Source: Alphaproteobacteria bacterium (GTDB lineage Bacteria; Pseudomonadota; Alphaproteobacteria; RS24). From it: 9,019 nt of DNA. Under the pieces are notes generated by a model. The model searched no databases and was not told the DNA's origin. It saw only the letters and a program-made list of their open reading frames with translations. This document shows positions 1 through 6,902 of the stretch, one piece after another. The position numbers were made by a program, and so were the translations under genes. The number at the start of each line of letters is the position of its first letter. The first letter of the stretch is position 1. Location of the stretch: contig RFZE01000057.1 in the NCBI GenBank assembly GCA_009920875.1, positions 1 through 9,019 of the forward strand, written 5' to 3'.

Positions 1-747
1 ATCCAGCCCCGCACCCTTGGTGAAATCGCCGCTTTCATCCTTGCGCCCCGCGCCGAGCAGGGCTTTCACCCCGTCAAGACCAAGCCGGTCATATTTATCC
101 ATGGCGCGCAAAATCGTCAGGCGGCGCGCCTCAAAATCTTCCGCTTGCGGGTCAAGGCCGATGGCTTCCAAAAGCCCGTCCATGATTTTGCGATTATTGA
201 TACGCACCAGATAATCGCCGCGTGCTATGCCCAAAGCTTCCATGCAATCGGCCGCCATCATGCATATTTCCGCGTCCGCCGCTTGATTGGCCGCGCCCAC
301 CGTATCGGCATCGATTTGCATGAATTGGCGATAGCGCCCCGGCCCGGGTTTTTCATTGCGCCAAACCGGCCCGAATTGATAGCGCCGCAAGGGCTTGGGC
401 AGGCGGTCATAATGTTCGGCGACATGGCGCGCCAAAGGCGCGGTCAAATCATAGCGCAGGCTCATCCATTGCCCGTCATCATCTTCCAGCGCAAACACAC
501 CCTCATTGGGGCGGTCATCATCGGGCAGAAACTTGCCCAGCGCATCGGCATATTCAAAGGCCGATGTGTCGAGCGCGGCAAAGCCATAAGCCTCATAGAC
601 GCCAGATATGGTCTGCAGCATATGGTTTTGCAGCCGCAGCTCAGCCCCCGCCATATCGCGAAAGCCACGCGGCGTACGCGCCTTCGGCTTGAACTTTTTC
701 TGCTTCTTGGCTTTATGCTTGGACGGTTGCTCGCTGTTCTCAGTCAT
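1..747 (-). CDS. hisS: Histidyl-tRNA synthetase, N-terminal part (partial at left edge)
   Basis: This class II aminoacyl-tRNA synthetase charges tRNA-His in the cytoplasm. The 249 visible codons hold a Lys-rich N-terminal tail (about residues 9-23), then the family opening TPRGFRD, motif 1 around residues 36-65, and a clear motif 2 with RRYQFGPVWRNEKPGPGRYR followed by QFMQIDADTVG. The remaining catalytic core and the anticodon-binding domain lie beyond the left edge. The ATG at 745-747 is preceded by AGGA (complement of 755-758) at a 7-nt spacing, which supports this start. The gene lies 23 bp downstream of the ScfR-type regulator on the same strand, so the two may be co-transcribed. The NEKPGPGR form of the motif-2 loop is, from memory, the alphaproteobacterial HisRS type rather than the E. 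coli type. Identity is secure; only the length is unknown. Confidence 0.96.
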   Translation of the reverse strand, partial: MTENSEQPSKHKAKKQKKFKPKARTPRGFRDMAGAELRLQNHMLQTISGVYEAYGFAALDTSAFEYADALGKFLPDDDRPNEGVFALEDDDGQWMSLRYDLTAPLARHVAEHYDRLPKPLRRYQFGPVWRNEKPGPGRYRQFMQIDADTVGAANQAADAEICMMAADCMEALGIARGDYLVRINNRKIMDGLLEAIGLDPQAEDFEARRLTILRAMDKYDRLGLDGVKALLGAGRKDESGDFTKGAGLD

Positions 748-770
748 GGGGTTTTCCTATCGCATCTCGC

Positions 771-2213
771 CTAAAAGTCAAACGGGGAAAGGCCGCGGAC
801 ATGCTCATCGAGCCGAAGCGCGCGATTGACCGATGGCGTGGCGCGCTGATTGCAATCGCGGCGTTCGCATAAGCGACAATTGACACCGATCGGTGTGTCG
901 CCTTCATCATTTTCGAGATTCATGCCGCGTGCGTAAACCAATTTCTCGGCATGTTTAATCTCGCAGCCCATGGCAATGGCGAATTGATTGTCGGGCACAC
1001 CAAAGCCGGAATTGTCGCGGCTTACCGTGCGGGCAATGGAGAAATAGCGCGTGCCGTCTTCCATTTGCACGGTCTGGGTGGAAATTTTACCGGGAATGCG
1101 AAACGCATCATGCACATGCCAGCGCGGGCAAGTGCCGCCAAAGCGGGCAAAGTGGAAACCGCCGGCCGAAAAGCGCTTGGAAATATTGCCGGCATTATCG
1201 ACGCGGATAAGGAAAAACGGAATGCCGCGCGCGCCCGGGCGTTGCAAAGTGGTGAGGCGATGGCACACTTGCTCAAAACTGGTGCCGAAGCGCCGCCCCA
1301 AAAGCGTGATGTCATATTGATTGGCCTCAGCGGTTTTCAAAAACGCGTCATAGGGCATGAGCACGGCGGCGGCGAAATAATTGGCCAGAGAAATGCGCGC
1401 CACGGTGCGTGTCTCTTCGCTTTCCATGCCGGCCGCGACGATAATGTCTTCAATGGCTGACATTTGTTCAAAATAGGCGAGTTGATAGGCCAGTTGAAAC
1501 GAGCGCCCCGGCTGGTCAAGCAATTCCGACAGGAAAATCGTCTGGCGATGTCGGTCATAGCGGCGCAGCGTATTGTCCATCACCTCAATCGGGGCGATGC
1601 GGGTCTTTACCTTATGGCGTTCTTCCAGCCGCGCCCGCAAAGCGAGATAGGGCTCGTCATGACCGGCCACGGCTTCTTCGTGCACCGCTTCGGCCGCCTC
1701 ATCGAGCGCGGCAAAATAATTATTCTGCGCGGAAATGAAATCGCGCACCTCATCAAGCGCCAGCGCATTGCCGGAACTGTCCACCGCATCGCCGCCGGCC
1801 AATTGTTCGGCCAAAAGCGCATTGGAGGCGCGGCTTTGCAGTAGGGATTGATAAAGCCGCGCCACCGCATCGGCGGCGGCAGGACTGGCAGCGGCCAAAT
1901 CTTTCAATTCGGCGCGCGAGAGCGGCGTGTCGCGAAACATCGGGTCGGAAAATACTTCGTGCAATTGGGTTTGCGCGCGCGCCTCTTCATCACCGGCCAG
2001 GCCGCGCGGATCAATATCGAACACTTCGACCAATTGCAGCAATATTTGCGCCGAAATCGGGCGTTGGTCGCGCTCAATCAGATTGAGATAGCTGGTCGAA
2101 ATGCCGAGCGACTCAGCCATCACAGCCTGCGTCATGCGCTGTTCGCGGCGCAAACGGCGCACCCGCGCACCGGCAAATAATTTGCGTTCAACCAATTTTC
2201 CCGTTTCGGCCAA
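771..2213 (-). CDS. ScfR/RamB-family short-chain fatty-acyl transcriptional regulator
   Basis: A 480-residue transcription factor of the XRE family with the three-part ScfR/RamB/PrpR layout. Residues about 13-67 form the helix-turn-helix (MTQAVMAESLGISTSYLNLI). Next comes an IrrE/ImmA-like region whose usual HExxH zinc motif is replaced by QLAYQLAYFEQ (about 240-250), so no protease activity is expected. The C-terminal DUF2083-type domain ends with four cysteines, C417, C446, C449 and C454, in the order CEIKHA then NCRLCERRDCNQRA. Related RamB and PrpR proteins control acetate, propionate and glyoxylate genes in response to acyl-CoA, and a C-terminal Fe-S cluster is reported for mycobacterial PrpR. 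The start is a TTG at 2211-2213, supported by GAGGA (complement of 2220-2224) at a 6-nt spacing; the first downstream ATG falls inside the HTH. It is divergent from aceA, its likely target, and may autoregulate. Family is secure; the ligand is inferred. Confidence 0.92.
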   Translation of the reverse strand: MAETGKLVERKLFAGARVRRLRREQRMTQAVMAESLGISTSYLNLIERDQRPISAQILLQLVEVFDIDPRGLAGDEEARAQTQLHEVFSDPMFRDTPLSRAELKDLAAASPAAADAVARLYQSLLQSRASNALLAEQLAGGDAVDSSGNALALDEVRDFISAQNNYFAALDEAAEAVHEEAVAGHDEPYLALRARLEERHKVKTRIAPIEVMDNTLRRYDRHRQTIFLSELLDQPGRSFQLAYQLAYFEQMSAIEDIIVAAGMESEETRTVARISLANYFAAAVLMPYDAFLKTAEANQYDITLLGRRFGTSFEQVCHRLTTLQRPGARGIPFFLIRVDNAGNISKRFSAGGFHFARFGGTCPRWHVHDAFRIPGKISTQTVQMEDGTRYFSIARTVSRDNSGFGVPDNQFAIAMGCEIKHAEKLVYARGMNLENDEGDTPIGVNCRLCERRDCNQRATPSVNRALRLDEHVRGLSPFDF

Positions 2214-2230
2214 ATTCTGTCCTCGTCAAA

Positions 2231-2255
2231 AACCCTTTATTGAATCAACCCTTTA
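2231..2255. repeat. Paired 9-bp direct repeat AACCCTTTA upstream of the regulator
   Basis: AACCCTTTA occurs at 2231-2239 and again at 2247-2255, 16 bp apart start to start, just upstream of the regulator's Shine-Dalgarno. On the regulator's coding strand it reads TAAAGGGTT twice. It could be an autoregulatory site, or chance in an AT-rich leader. No function is shown. Confidence 0.35.
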
Positions 2256-2270
2256 AGGCCATATCCGCGC

Positions 2271-2346
2271 CCGTAAAGTTTACAATATTTACATATATAA
2301 CAAATATTTCGGTATTTTGTGTAAAATTTTTTACTTTAATATTTTC
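2271..2346. promoter_or_regulatory. Divergent control region with GTAAA/TTTAC inverted repeats (candidate ScfR operators and aceA promoter)
   Basis: This very AT-rich stretch lies between the divergent regulator and isocitrate lyase genes. It contains GTAAA-G-TTTAC (2273-2283), another TTTAC at 2288-2292, and GTAAAA-TT-TTTTAC (2321-2334). An imperfect inverted repeat ACAAATA...TATTTTGT lies between them at about 2300-2320. The first site read as AAAGTTTACAAT (2275-2286) resembles the TTTGCAAA-core sites known for RamB-type regulators, differing in two core positions. A TTTAAT (2335-2340) could be the aceA -10 hexamer, but no convincing -35 at 17 bp was found. The repeats are seen directly; the operator role is inferred from the divergent regulator. 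Confidence 0.5.
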
Positions 2347-2426
2347 AATAGCTTAAGATTCACTCGACATCATGCTGTCATCTGTGTATGTCCTGCTCAT
2401 CCGTAACTCATTTGGGGAATATTGAG

Positions 2427-4031
2427 ATGACGAAATACACTGATCTCGTGGCTCAAAAAGCCGAGCAAATCAAAGCCGCCGGTTCTGCATGGGCCGCCAT
2501 TAATCCGGAATATGCCGCCCGTATGGAGCTGCAAAACCGCTTCAAAACCGGTCTCGATATTGCCCGCTATACGGCCGGTATCATGCGCAAAGACATGGCG
2601 GATTATGACGTTGACAGCAGCAAATATACCCAGTCTTTGGGGTGCTGGCACGGTTTTACCGCGCAGCAAATGATGATGGCCGTGAAGCGTCACCGCAAAA
2701 CCACCGACAAATCCTATGTTTATCTGTCGGGCTGGATGGTGGCCGCGCTGCGTTCCGATTTCGGCCCGCTGCCTGACCAATCCATGCACGAAAAAACCGC
2801 CGTTAGCGGTCTGATTGAAGAAATTTACACATTCCTGCGCCAAGCCGATGCGCGCGAAATGCGTCATTTGTTTGTCGACCTTGATGAAGCGCGCAAAAAT
2901 GGCGGCGACGTCGATGCGGCGCTGGCCGCGATTGACAATTACGAAACCCATATCGTGCCGATTATCGCTGATATTGATGCCGGTTTCGGTAATGAGGAAG
3001 CCACTTACTTGCTGGCCAAACAAATGATTGAAGCCGGTGCGTGCTGCATCCAGATTGAAAACCAAGTATCCGACGCCAAGCAGTGCGGTCACCAAGACGG
3101 TAAAGTCACCGTGCCGCATGAAGACTTTTTGTCAAAAATCAATGCTGTGCGGTACGCCTTCCTCGAATTGGGTGTCAATGATGGGGTGATTGTGGCGCGC
3201 ACGGACAGCCTTGGTGCCGGTCTGACGCAAAAAATTCCGGTGTCGCAGAAACCGGGTGACTTGGCCGACCAATATAATGCCTTCCTGCAATTGCAAGAAG
3301 TATCCGACCTGTCGGGCATTCAGCAGGGTGACCAAGTGATCACGCAAGGCGGCAAGACTTACAAGCCGGTGCGTCTGCCCAATGGCCTTTATGCCTTTAA
3401 AGACGGCTCGGGCGAAGACCGCTGCGTGCTTGATTGCATCACGGCGTTGCAAAACGGCGCCGACCTGTTGTGGATTGAAACCGAGCGTCCGCATGTCGGG
3501 CAAATCGGCGGCATGGTCAGCCGCATTCGCGAGGTCATTCCCAATGCCAAGCTGGTCTATAACAATTCACCGAGCTTTAACTGGACACTGAACTTCCGTA
3601 ACCAAGTGCATGGCGAATGGGTTGCAGCCGGTAAAGACGTGTCGGCCTATCCCGACCCCGCATCCGACCCGCAAGGCCTGATGGATCCGCAATTTGACGA
3701 TAGCGAATTGGCGGCAGAAGCCGATAGGTTGGTGCAAACTTTCCAAGCCGATGGCGCGCGCGAAGCGGGTATTTTTCACCACCTCATCACCCTGCCGACC
3801 TATCACGATACGGCATTGGGCACAGATGTTTTGTCGGAAGGTTATTTCGGTGACCTCGGCATGCTGGCCTATGTGCGTGATGTGCAGCGTAAAGAGATCC
3901 GTCGTGGCATGGCTTCGGTCAAGCACCAAGATTTGGCCGGTTCAAATATTGGTGATGACCATAAGGAATATTTCTCCGGCGATATGGCGCTTTTGGCCTC
4001 CGGCGAAGACAACACAATGAACCAATTCTAA
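2427..4031 (+). CDS. aceA: Isocitrate lyase (long form)
   Basis: Cleaves isocitrate to glyoxylate and succinate, the first step of the glyoxylate shunt, letting the cell grow on acetate or fatty acids. The 534-residue product carries the catalytic signature K218-QCGH (E. coli has KKCGH) with active-site Cys220, followed by QDGKVTVP. Other marks are WHGFTAQQMM near residue 75, the metal-binding segment PIIADIDAGFGNEEA, and IENQVSD. The length matches the roughly 530-residue Pseudomonas-type lyase rather than the 434-residue E. coli form; the extra segment follows RTDSLGAG. I chose the ATG at 2427 because GGGGAA (2414-2419) precedes it at a suitable distance. An in-frame ATG at 2388 would add 13 residues with no family-like sequence. 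The gene is divergent from the ScfR-type regulator and ends in a strong terminator. No malate synthase is in the window. Confidence 0.98.
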   Translation: MTKYTDLVAQKAEQIKAAGSAWAAINPEYAARMELQNRFKTGLDIARYTAGIMRKDMADYDVDSSKYTQSLGCWHGFTAQQMMMAVKRHRKTTDKSYVYLSGWMVAALRSDFGPLPDQSMHEKTAVSGLIEEIYTFLRQADAREMRHLFVDLDEARKNGGDVDAALAAIDNYETHIVPIIADIDAGFGNEEATYLLAKQMIEAGACCIQIENQVSDAKQCGHQDGKVTVPHEDFLSKINAVRYAFLELGVNDGVIVARTDSLGAGLTQKIPVSQKPGDLADQYNAFLQLQEVSDLSGIQQGDQVITQGGKTYKPVRLPNGLYAFKDGSGEDRCVLDCITALQNGADLLWIETERPHVGQIGGMVSRIREVIPNAKLVYNNSPSFNWTLNFRNQVHGEWVAAGKDVSAYPDPASDPQGLMDPQFDDSELAAEADRLVQTFQADGAREAGIFHHLITLPTYHDTALGTDVLSEGYFGDLGMLAYVRDVQRKEIRRGMASVKHQDLAGSNIGDDHKEYFSGDMALLASGEDNTMNQF

Positions 4032-4051
4032 TCAGGTTCTCGACGAATTGA

Positions 4052-4086
4052 GGGCTTCGCGGGTGGTCCGCGAAGCCCTTTTCTTT
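4052..4086 (+). terminator. Intrinsic terminator after aceA
   Basis: A perfect 11-bp stem, GGGCTTCGCGG (4052-4062) paired with CCGCGAAGCCC (4068-4078), has a 5-nt loop GTGGT. It is followed directly by TTTTCTTT. It starts 21 bp after the aceA stop and is a textbook Rho-independent terminator. The U-tract ends just before the Shine-Dalgarno of the next gene. Confidence 0.93.
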
Positions 4087-4099
4087 GTAAGGGGTGCAG

Positions 4100-4588
4100 A
4101 TGGCCGAGCAGGAATTTATGACCACGGATTTATCCGATGCGCATGCCGATTTACGCTATTTGGCACCGAATTATCAAGATTTCGGCGGCAAGCTGCGGTT
4201 TCACGGGCCTGCCAAAACATTGCTGACCTTTGAAGACAACACCAAAATCCGTGCTGCCGTGGAGCAAGCAGGAAACGGGCAAGTGCTGGTGGTGGATGGC
4301 GGCGGTTCGATGAATTGCGCTTTATTTGGCGGCAATCTCGCCAAATTGGCGGCGCAGAACGGCTGGGCCGGTATCATTATTCATGGCTGTGCGCGCGACC
4401 GCGCCGAATTGGCCGCCGAAGCGGTCGGCATTAAGGCGCTGGCCAGCCATCCGAAGAAAAGCGAGAAGCGCGACCTCGGCTCTTATGATGTCAGCCTTAA
4501 TTTTTCGGGCGTGACCATCCACCCTGGCGATTGGATTTATGCCGATGAAGACGGGGTGATTATTTCAGACCGTAAGCTGGTCGATTAA
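4100..4588 (+). CDS. RraA-family protein, probable 4-hydroxy-4-methyl-2-oxoglutarate aldolase / oxaloacetate decarboxylase
   Basis: A 162-residue protein of the RraA/class II HMG-aldolase family, matching the usual length of about 160. It aligns end to end with the family: DLSDAH near the start, NFGG-like QDFGGKLRF (about 27-34), VLVVDGGGS (62-70), GWAGIIIHGCARD (88-100), LNFSGVTIHPGDWIYADEDGV (133-153). Arg99-Asp100 form the R-D pair that binds substrate and divalent metal in active aldolases. E. coli RraA, the RNase E inhibitor, has Arg-Gln there from memory, so an enzymatic role is favoured over RNase regulation. The ATG at 4100 follows AAGGGG (4089-4094) at a 5-nt spacing. A GTG at 4094 and an ATG at 4118 (MTTDLSDAH, with AGGA upstream) are alternatives, and the ATG at 4118 matches the family's usual start well. 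The aceA terminator sits immediately upstream, so co-expression with aceA would need read-through. Confidence 0.9.
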   Translation: MAEQEFMTTDLSDAHADLRYLAPNYQDFGGKLRFHGPAKTLLTFEDNTKIRAAVEQAGNGQVLVVDGGGSMNCALFGGNLAKLAAQNGWAGIIIHGCARDRAELAAEAVGIKALASHPKKSEKRDLGSYDVSLNFSGVTIHPGDWIYADEDGVIISDRKLVD

Positions 4589-4655
4589 AACTCTTTGGCC
4601 GCGCCGCCTAAAGGCAACAGGCCAGGCGTTTGTTTCAAACCAATGACGATAAGGC

Positions 4656-5876
4656 TCAGATAAAGGCACGCGAAACAAATAGAAAGACGCCGAAAACCGT
4701 CAAGACAAGCGCCGCAATATCGGCCCATTTAATCGGCGGGGTCGGTAATTCTTCGAGTAAATAGGGCCCCAACACAACCAATGGCACAAAGACCAGCAAT
4801 TGCCCGATTTCAATGCCGATATTAAAGCCGATCAGGGCGCTGACGACATTATCGGGCGGCAGGCCGATATCGCTGAGCAATCCGGCAAAGCCAAAGCCAT
4901 GTATCAGGCCGAAGGCGAGCGTAATGAGCGGCGCCAATTTGAGGGAGTCGTCCTGCGTTGTGACGCTGTACCCATAAGCGAGACAGAATAGCGTCAATCC
5001 GGCCCAAACGCCCAATCCAAAGCCGCCATCCATAATGCTGAAAACCAGCGATAGCGCGAAAAAATATGCCGCCGCCACCATGCCGGTTACGGGCATTAAA
5101 TGATTGCGTGCCAATATGCGCTCGGCCGCCACCACGGCAATGGAAAAGCCGATAAGCGCTTCCACCGCTTGGCTATTGGCGCTGACAATGCCGAGCACGG
5201 CAAGCGCCAAGGTAATGGAATGGCCCAGCGTGAAACCGGTAATCAGCAAAAGCGTCTGTTTGCGCGTGCCGCCAATCAGCAGCAGGCAAAAGACAAAGGC
5301 CAAATGGTCAAAGCCGGTGACAATATGTTCGACACCGAGCCAAAAATGGCTCGCAAAATTTTCGCCAAATGTCGTGCTGCTGGCAATCGTGCCATCAGCA
5401 TTGAGGGAAATACGATGCATGCGCTGGGTGGCGGTGAAAAGTATTTCCGTGCCTTCCAATTCAGGGTTTTCCTGCAAAGAGAGGCGTGCAAAATGCACAT
5501 GGCTACGCGCCAAATTGAAAAAAGCATGATTGTGAATCTCAATCGCTTTGCTTTCGTCAAAACAGCTATAGCGCGCCGTAACCCGCACATAATTGCGATG
5601 CGCCGGTGCGCTTTCAAAGCCGCGTGTCAGGCCACAGCGTGAGTTGGCCTGCTGCAAGCGCATATGTTTTTCGACATGGAGCGACAAGGCTTGCGCCAAA
5701 CCCTGACTGGTCAAAACTTCAGGCAATAGCGTGACGTCGCGTGCCGGTGCGGTGAAACTGACATGCAAATCGCGGCCATCCCAAAACCAATCGGAAAAAC
5801 TCAAGCTTTTATTATGCGCCGCACTCGGCGAGAGAAGCCCGACCAGCAATAAACAAAACGCAAGACACCGCACCAT
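4656..5876 (-). CDS. HupE/UreJ family membrane protein with periplasmic N-terminal domain
   Basis: A 406-residue membrane protein. It starts with a signal peptide (about residues 1-20, hydrophobic LAFCLLLVGLL then AAH). A roughly 150-residue extracytoplasmic domain follows, with Cys81 and Cys105 that could pair. The C-terminal 220 residues carry about seven membrane segments with His/Asp-rich motifs typical of HupE/UreJ: GVEHIVTGFDHLAF (181-194), FTLGHSITL (215-223), FGLIHGFGFA (322-331) and FNIGIEIGQ (351-359). HupE and UreJ relatives are linked to nickel or other divalent-metal transport for hydrogenase and urease, but this long subfamily with an extra N-terminal domain has no settled substrate that I know. 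It lies 11 bp downstream of the peptidyl-prolyl isomerase gene on the same strand, clearly one operon. The Shine-Dalgarno is weak (AGG about 9 nt before the ATG). Family is firm; substrate unknown. Confidence 0.88.
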   Translation of the reverse strand: MVRCLAFCLLLVGLLSPSAAHNKSLSFSDWFWDGRDLHVSFTAPARDVTLLPEVLTSQGLAQALSLHVEKHMRLQQANSRCGLTRGFESAPAHRNYVRVTARYSCFDESKAIEIHNHAFFNLARSHVHFARLSLQENPELEGTEILFTATQRMHRISLNADGTIASSTTFGENFASHFWLGVEHIVTGFDHLAFVFCLLLIGGTRKQTLLLITGFTLGHSITLALAVLGIVSANSQAVEALIGFSIAVVAAERILARNHLMPVTGMVAAAYFFALSLVFSIMDGGFGLGVWAGLTLFCLAYGYSVTTQDDSLKLAPLITLAFGLIHGFGFAGLLSDIGLPPDNVVSALIGFNIGIEIGQLLVFVPLVVLGPYLLEELPTPPIKWADIAALVLTVFGVFLFVSRAFI

Positions 5877-5887
5877 TATTATAAAGC

Positions 5888-6778
5888 CTATTGCGGGGCG
5901 TCAGGGGCCAGCACAATATCGGCGCGGCCGCGCAACCAATTTAAATAATCGCGCAAAGCGTCATCATCATTGTCACGGCGCAGCGCGTCGACAATTTGAC
6001 GACGAATATCTTCAAAAGCGGGTGGCGTGCCCGGCTGGTTGCGGATGATTTTGAAAAAATGCCAACCGGTAGGCCCGGCCAAAGCATCGGAAATCGAACC
6101 TTGCGGCAAACGTGCCGCGGCTGCGGTGAGGTCAGGCCCCAAATAGTCGGTCATTTTGGCCGGTGTCAGCATGACGCGCGGCAAGGGCGGCAGAATTTCC
6201 GTGCCCAAGGCTTGCGCAGTGGCAGAGAAATCATCGCCGCGCCGCAGCGCCGTGCGCACTTTGTCCAATTGGGCAATCACGGCCGCATCATCGGGCGTCT
6301 CGCCATAGGGAATGAAAATTTGCGCCACTTGCAGTCGATTGGCCGGTGCAAATAAATGTTTGTTTGCTTGATAATAGGTGCGCAAGCTGTTTTCGCTCAG
6401 CGCGTCTGAACCGCCTTGCGCCAGCACGAATTCTATCACCGCCATGGCCACGGTTTTGCGCACTGTCGCATCGCCGTCCAGCAAGCCGATTTCAATACCA
6501 CGCTGCACCAGCAATTCCTCCTCAATCAGCCGGTCGAGCACCAGTCTTTTGTCATTGGCGGTCGGCGCTTTGCTCTTATCCGATAACAGCGCTTGATAGG
6601 CCGAGGCATATTCGGTGCGGTCAATATGACGATCATTGACTTTGGCTATGGCGCCCGCCTCAGACAAGCGCGCGCGGTCGGCCGGTGTCGCGGCTATGAG
6701 GGCGATTAACAAGCCGAGCACAGCAGCGCCGGCAAGGCCGCGCCGCATCAGCTTTTCATATGCTTCATCTTGTTTCAT
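5888..6778 (-). CDS. Membrane-anchored parvulin-like peptidyl-prolyl cis-trans isomerase
   Basis: A 296-residue envelope protein with one hydrophobic segment near the N terminus (about 15-31), probably an inner-membrane anchor with the rest periplasmic. Residues 40-135 resemble the SurA/PpiC N-terminal helical region (AKVNDRHIDRTEY, LIEEELLVQRG). Residues about 148-246 resemble the parvulin fold: LQVAQIFIPY (149-158), GDDFSATAQALG (181-192), GPTGWHFFKII (235-245). The first parvulin histidine, usually in a S/R-H-I-L/F context, is Gln153 here, while the second is kept as His240, so catalysis may be weak and a chaperone role is possible. The start ATG (6776-6778) has only AGG close upstream, so the start is less certain; Met11 is an alternative. 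It heads a two-gene operon with the HupE-like gene and is divergent from pgi. Confidence 0.85.
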   Translation of the reverse strand: MKQDEAYEKLMRRGLAGAAVLGLLIALIAATPADRARLSEAGAIAKVNDRHIDRTEYASAYQALLSDKSKAPTANDKRLVLDRLIEEELLVQRGIEIGLLDGDATVRKTVAMAVIEFVLAQGGSDALSENSLRTYYQANKHLFAPANRLQVAQIFIPYGETPDDAAVIAQLDKVRTALRRGDDFSATAQALGTEILPPLPRVMLTPAKMTDYLGPDLTAAAARLPQGSISDALAGPTGWHFFKIIRNQPGTPPAFEDIRRQIVDALRRDNDDDALRDYLNWLRGRADIVLAPDAPQ

Positions 6779-6817
6779 CGCGCCTAATCTAGCGGCGAAA
6801 ATTTATTGTGCAAGGTC

Positions 6818-6854
6818 TGCCCTGAAAGGCTTGGCGGCTGTGGTTTTCAGGGCA
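6818..6854. promoter_or_regulatory. 10-bp perfect inverted repeat between the isomerase gene and pgi
   Basis: TGCCCTGAAA (6818-6827) and TTTCAGGGCA (6845-6854) are perfect inverted copies separated by 17 bp. They lie in the 124-bp gap between two divergent genes. There is no T-tract, so it is not an intrinsic terminator. The geometry fits a dimeric regulator site or a hairpin in the pgi leader. No confident promoter hexamers were found around it. Confidence 0.45.
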
Positions 6855-6902
6855 TGGGCTGCTAAACTGTGGGTGAGTCGTATCCAAAAAGGAAACCGGT
6901 AA

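Noticed and set aside
145..774. A 209-codon plus-strand open frame over hisS
   Set aside because: It is the antisense shadow of hisS, whose motifs are clear on the other strand; its product resembles no family I know and has no convincing ribosome site.
2388..2426. Upstream in-frame ATG for aceA adding 13 residues
   Set aside because: The extra residues do not match isocitrate lyase N termini and the good ribosome site lies inside this stretch, before the ATG at 2427.
2397..3119. A 240-codon minus-strand open frame inside aceA
   Set aside because: Shadow of isocitrate lyase; no recognisable domain and it overlaps the aceA start and catalytic region.
4628..4640. GTTTG-TTT-CAAAC hairpin between the convergent rraA-like and hupE-like genes
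   Set aside because: Only a 5-bp AT-rich stem with no adjoining T-tract on either strand, too weak to call a terminator.
6750..6815. Possible -35/-10 (TTGCAC, TAGATT) for the isomerase gene on the minus strand
   Set aside because: The -10-like element lies only a few bases before the start codon, so a normal leader would not fit; both hexamers are poor matches.
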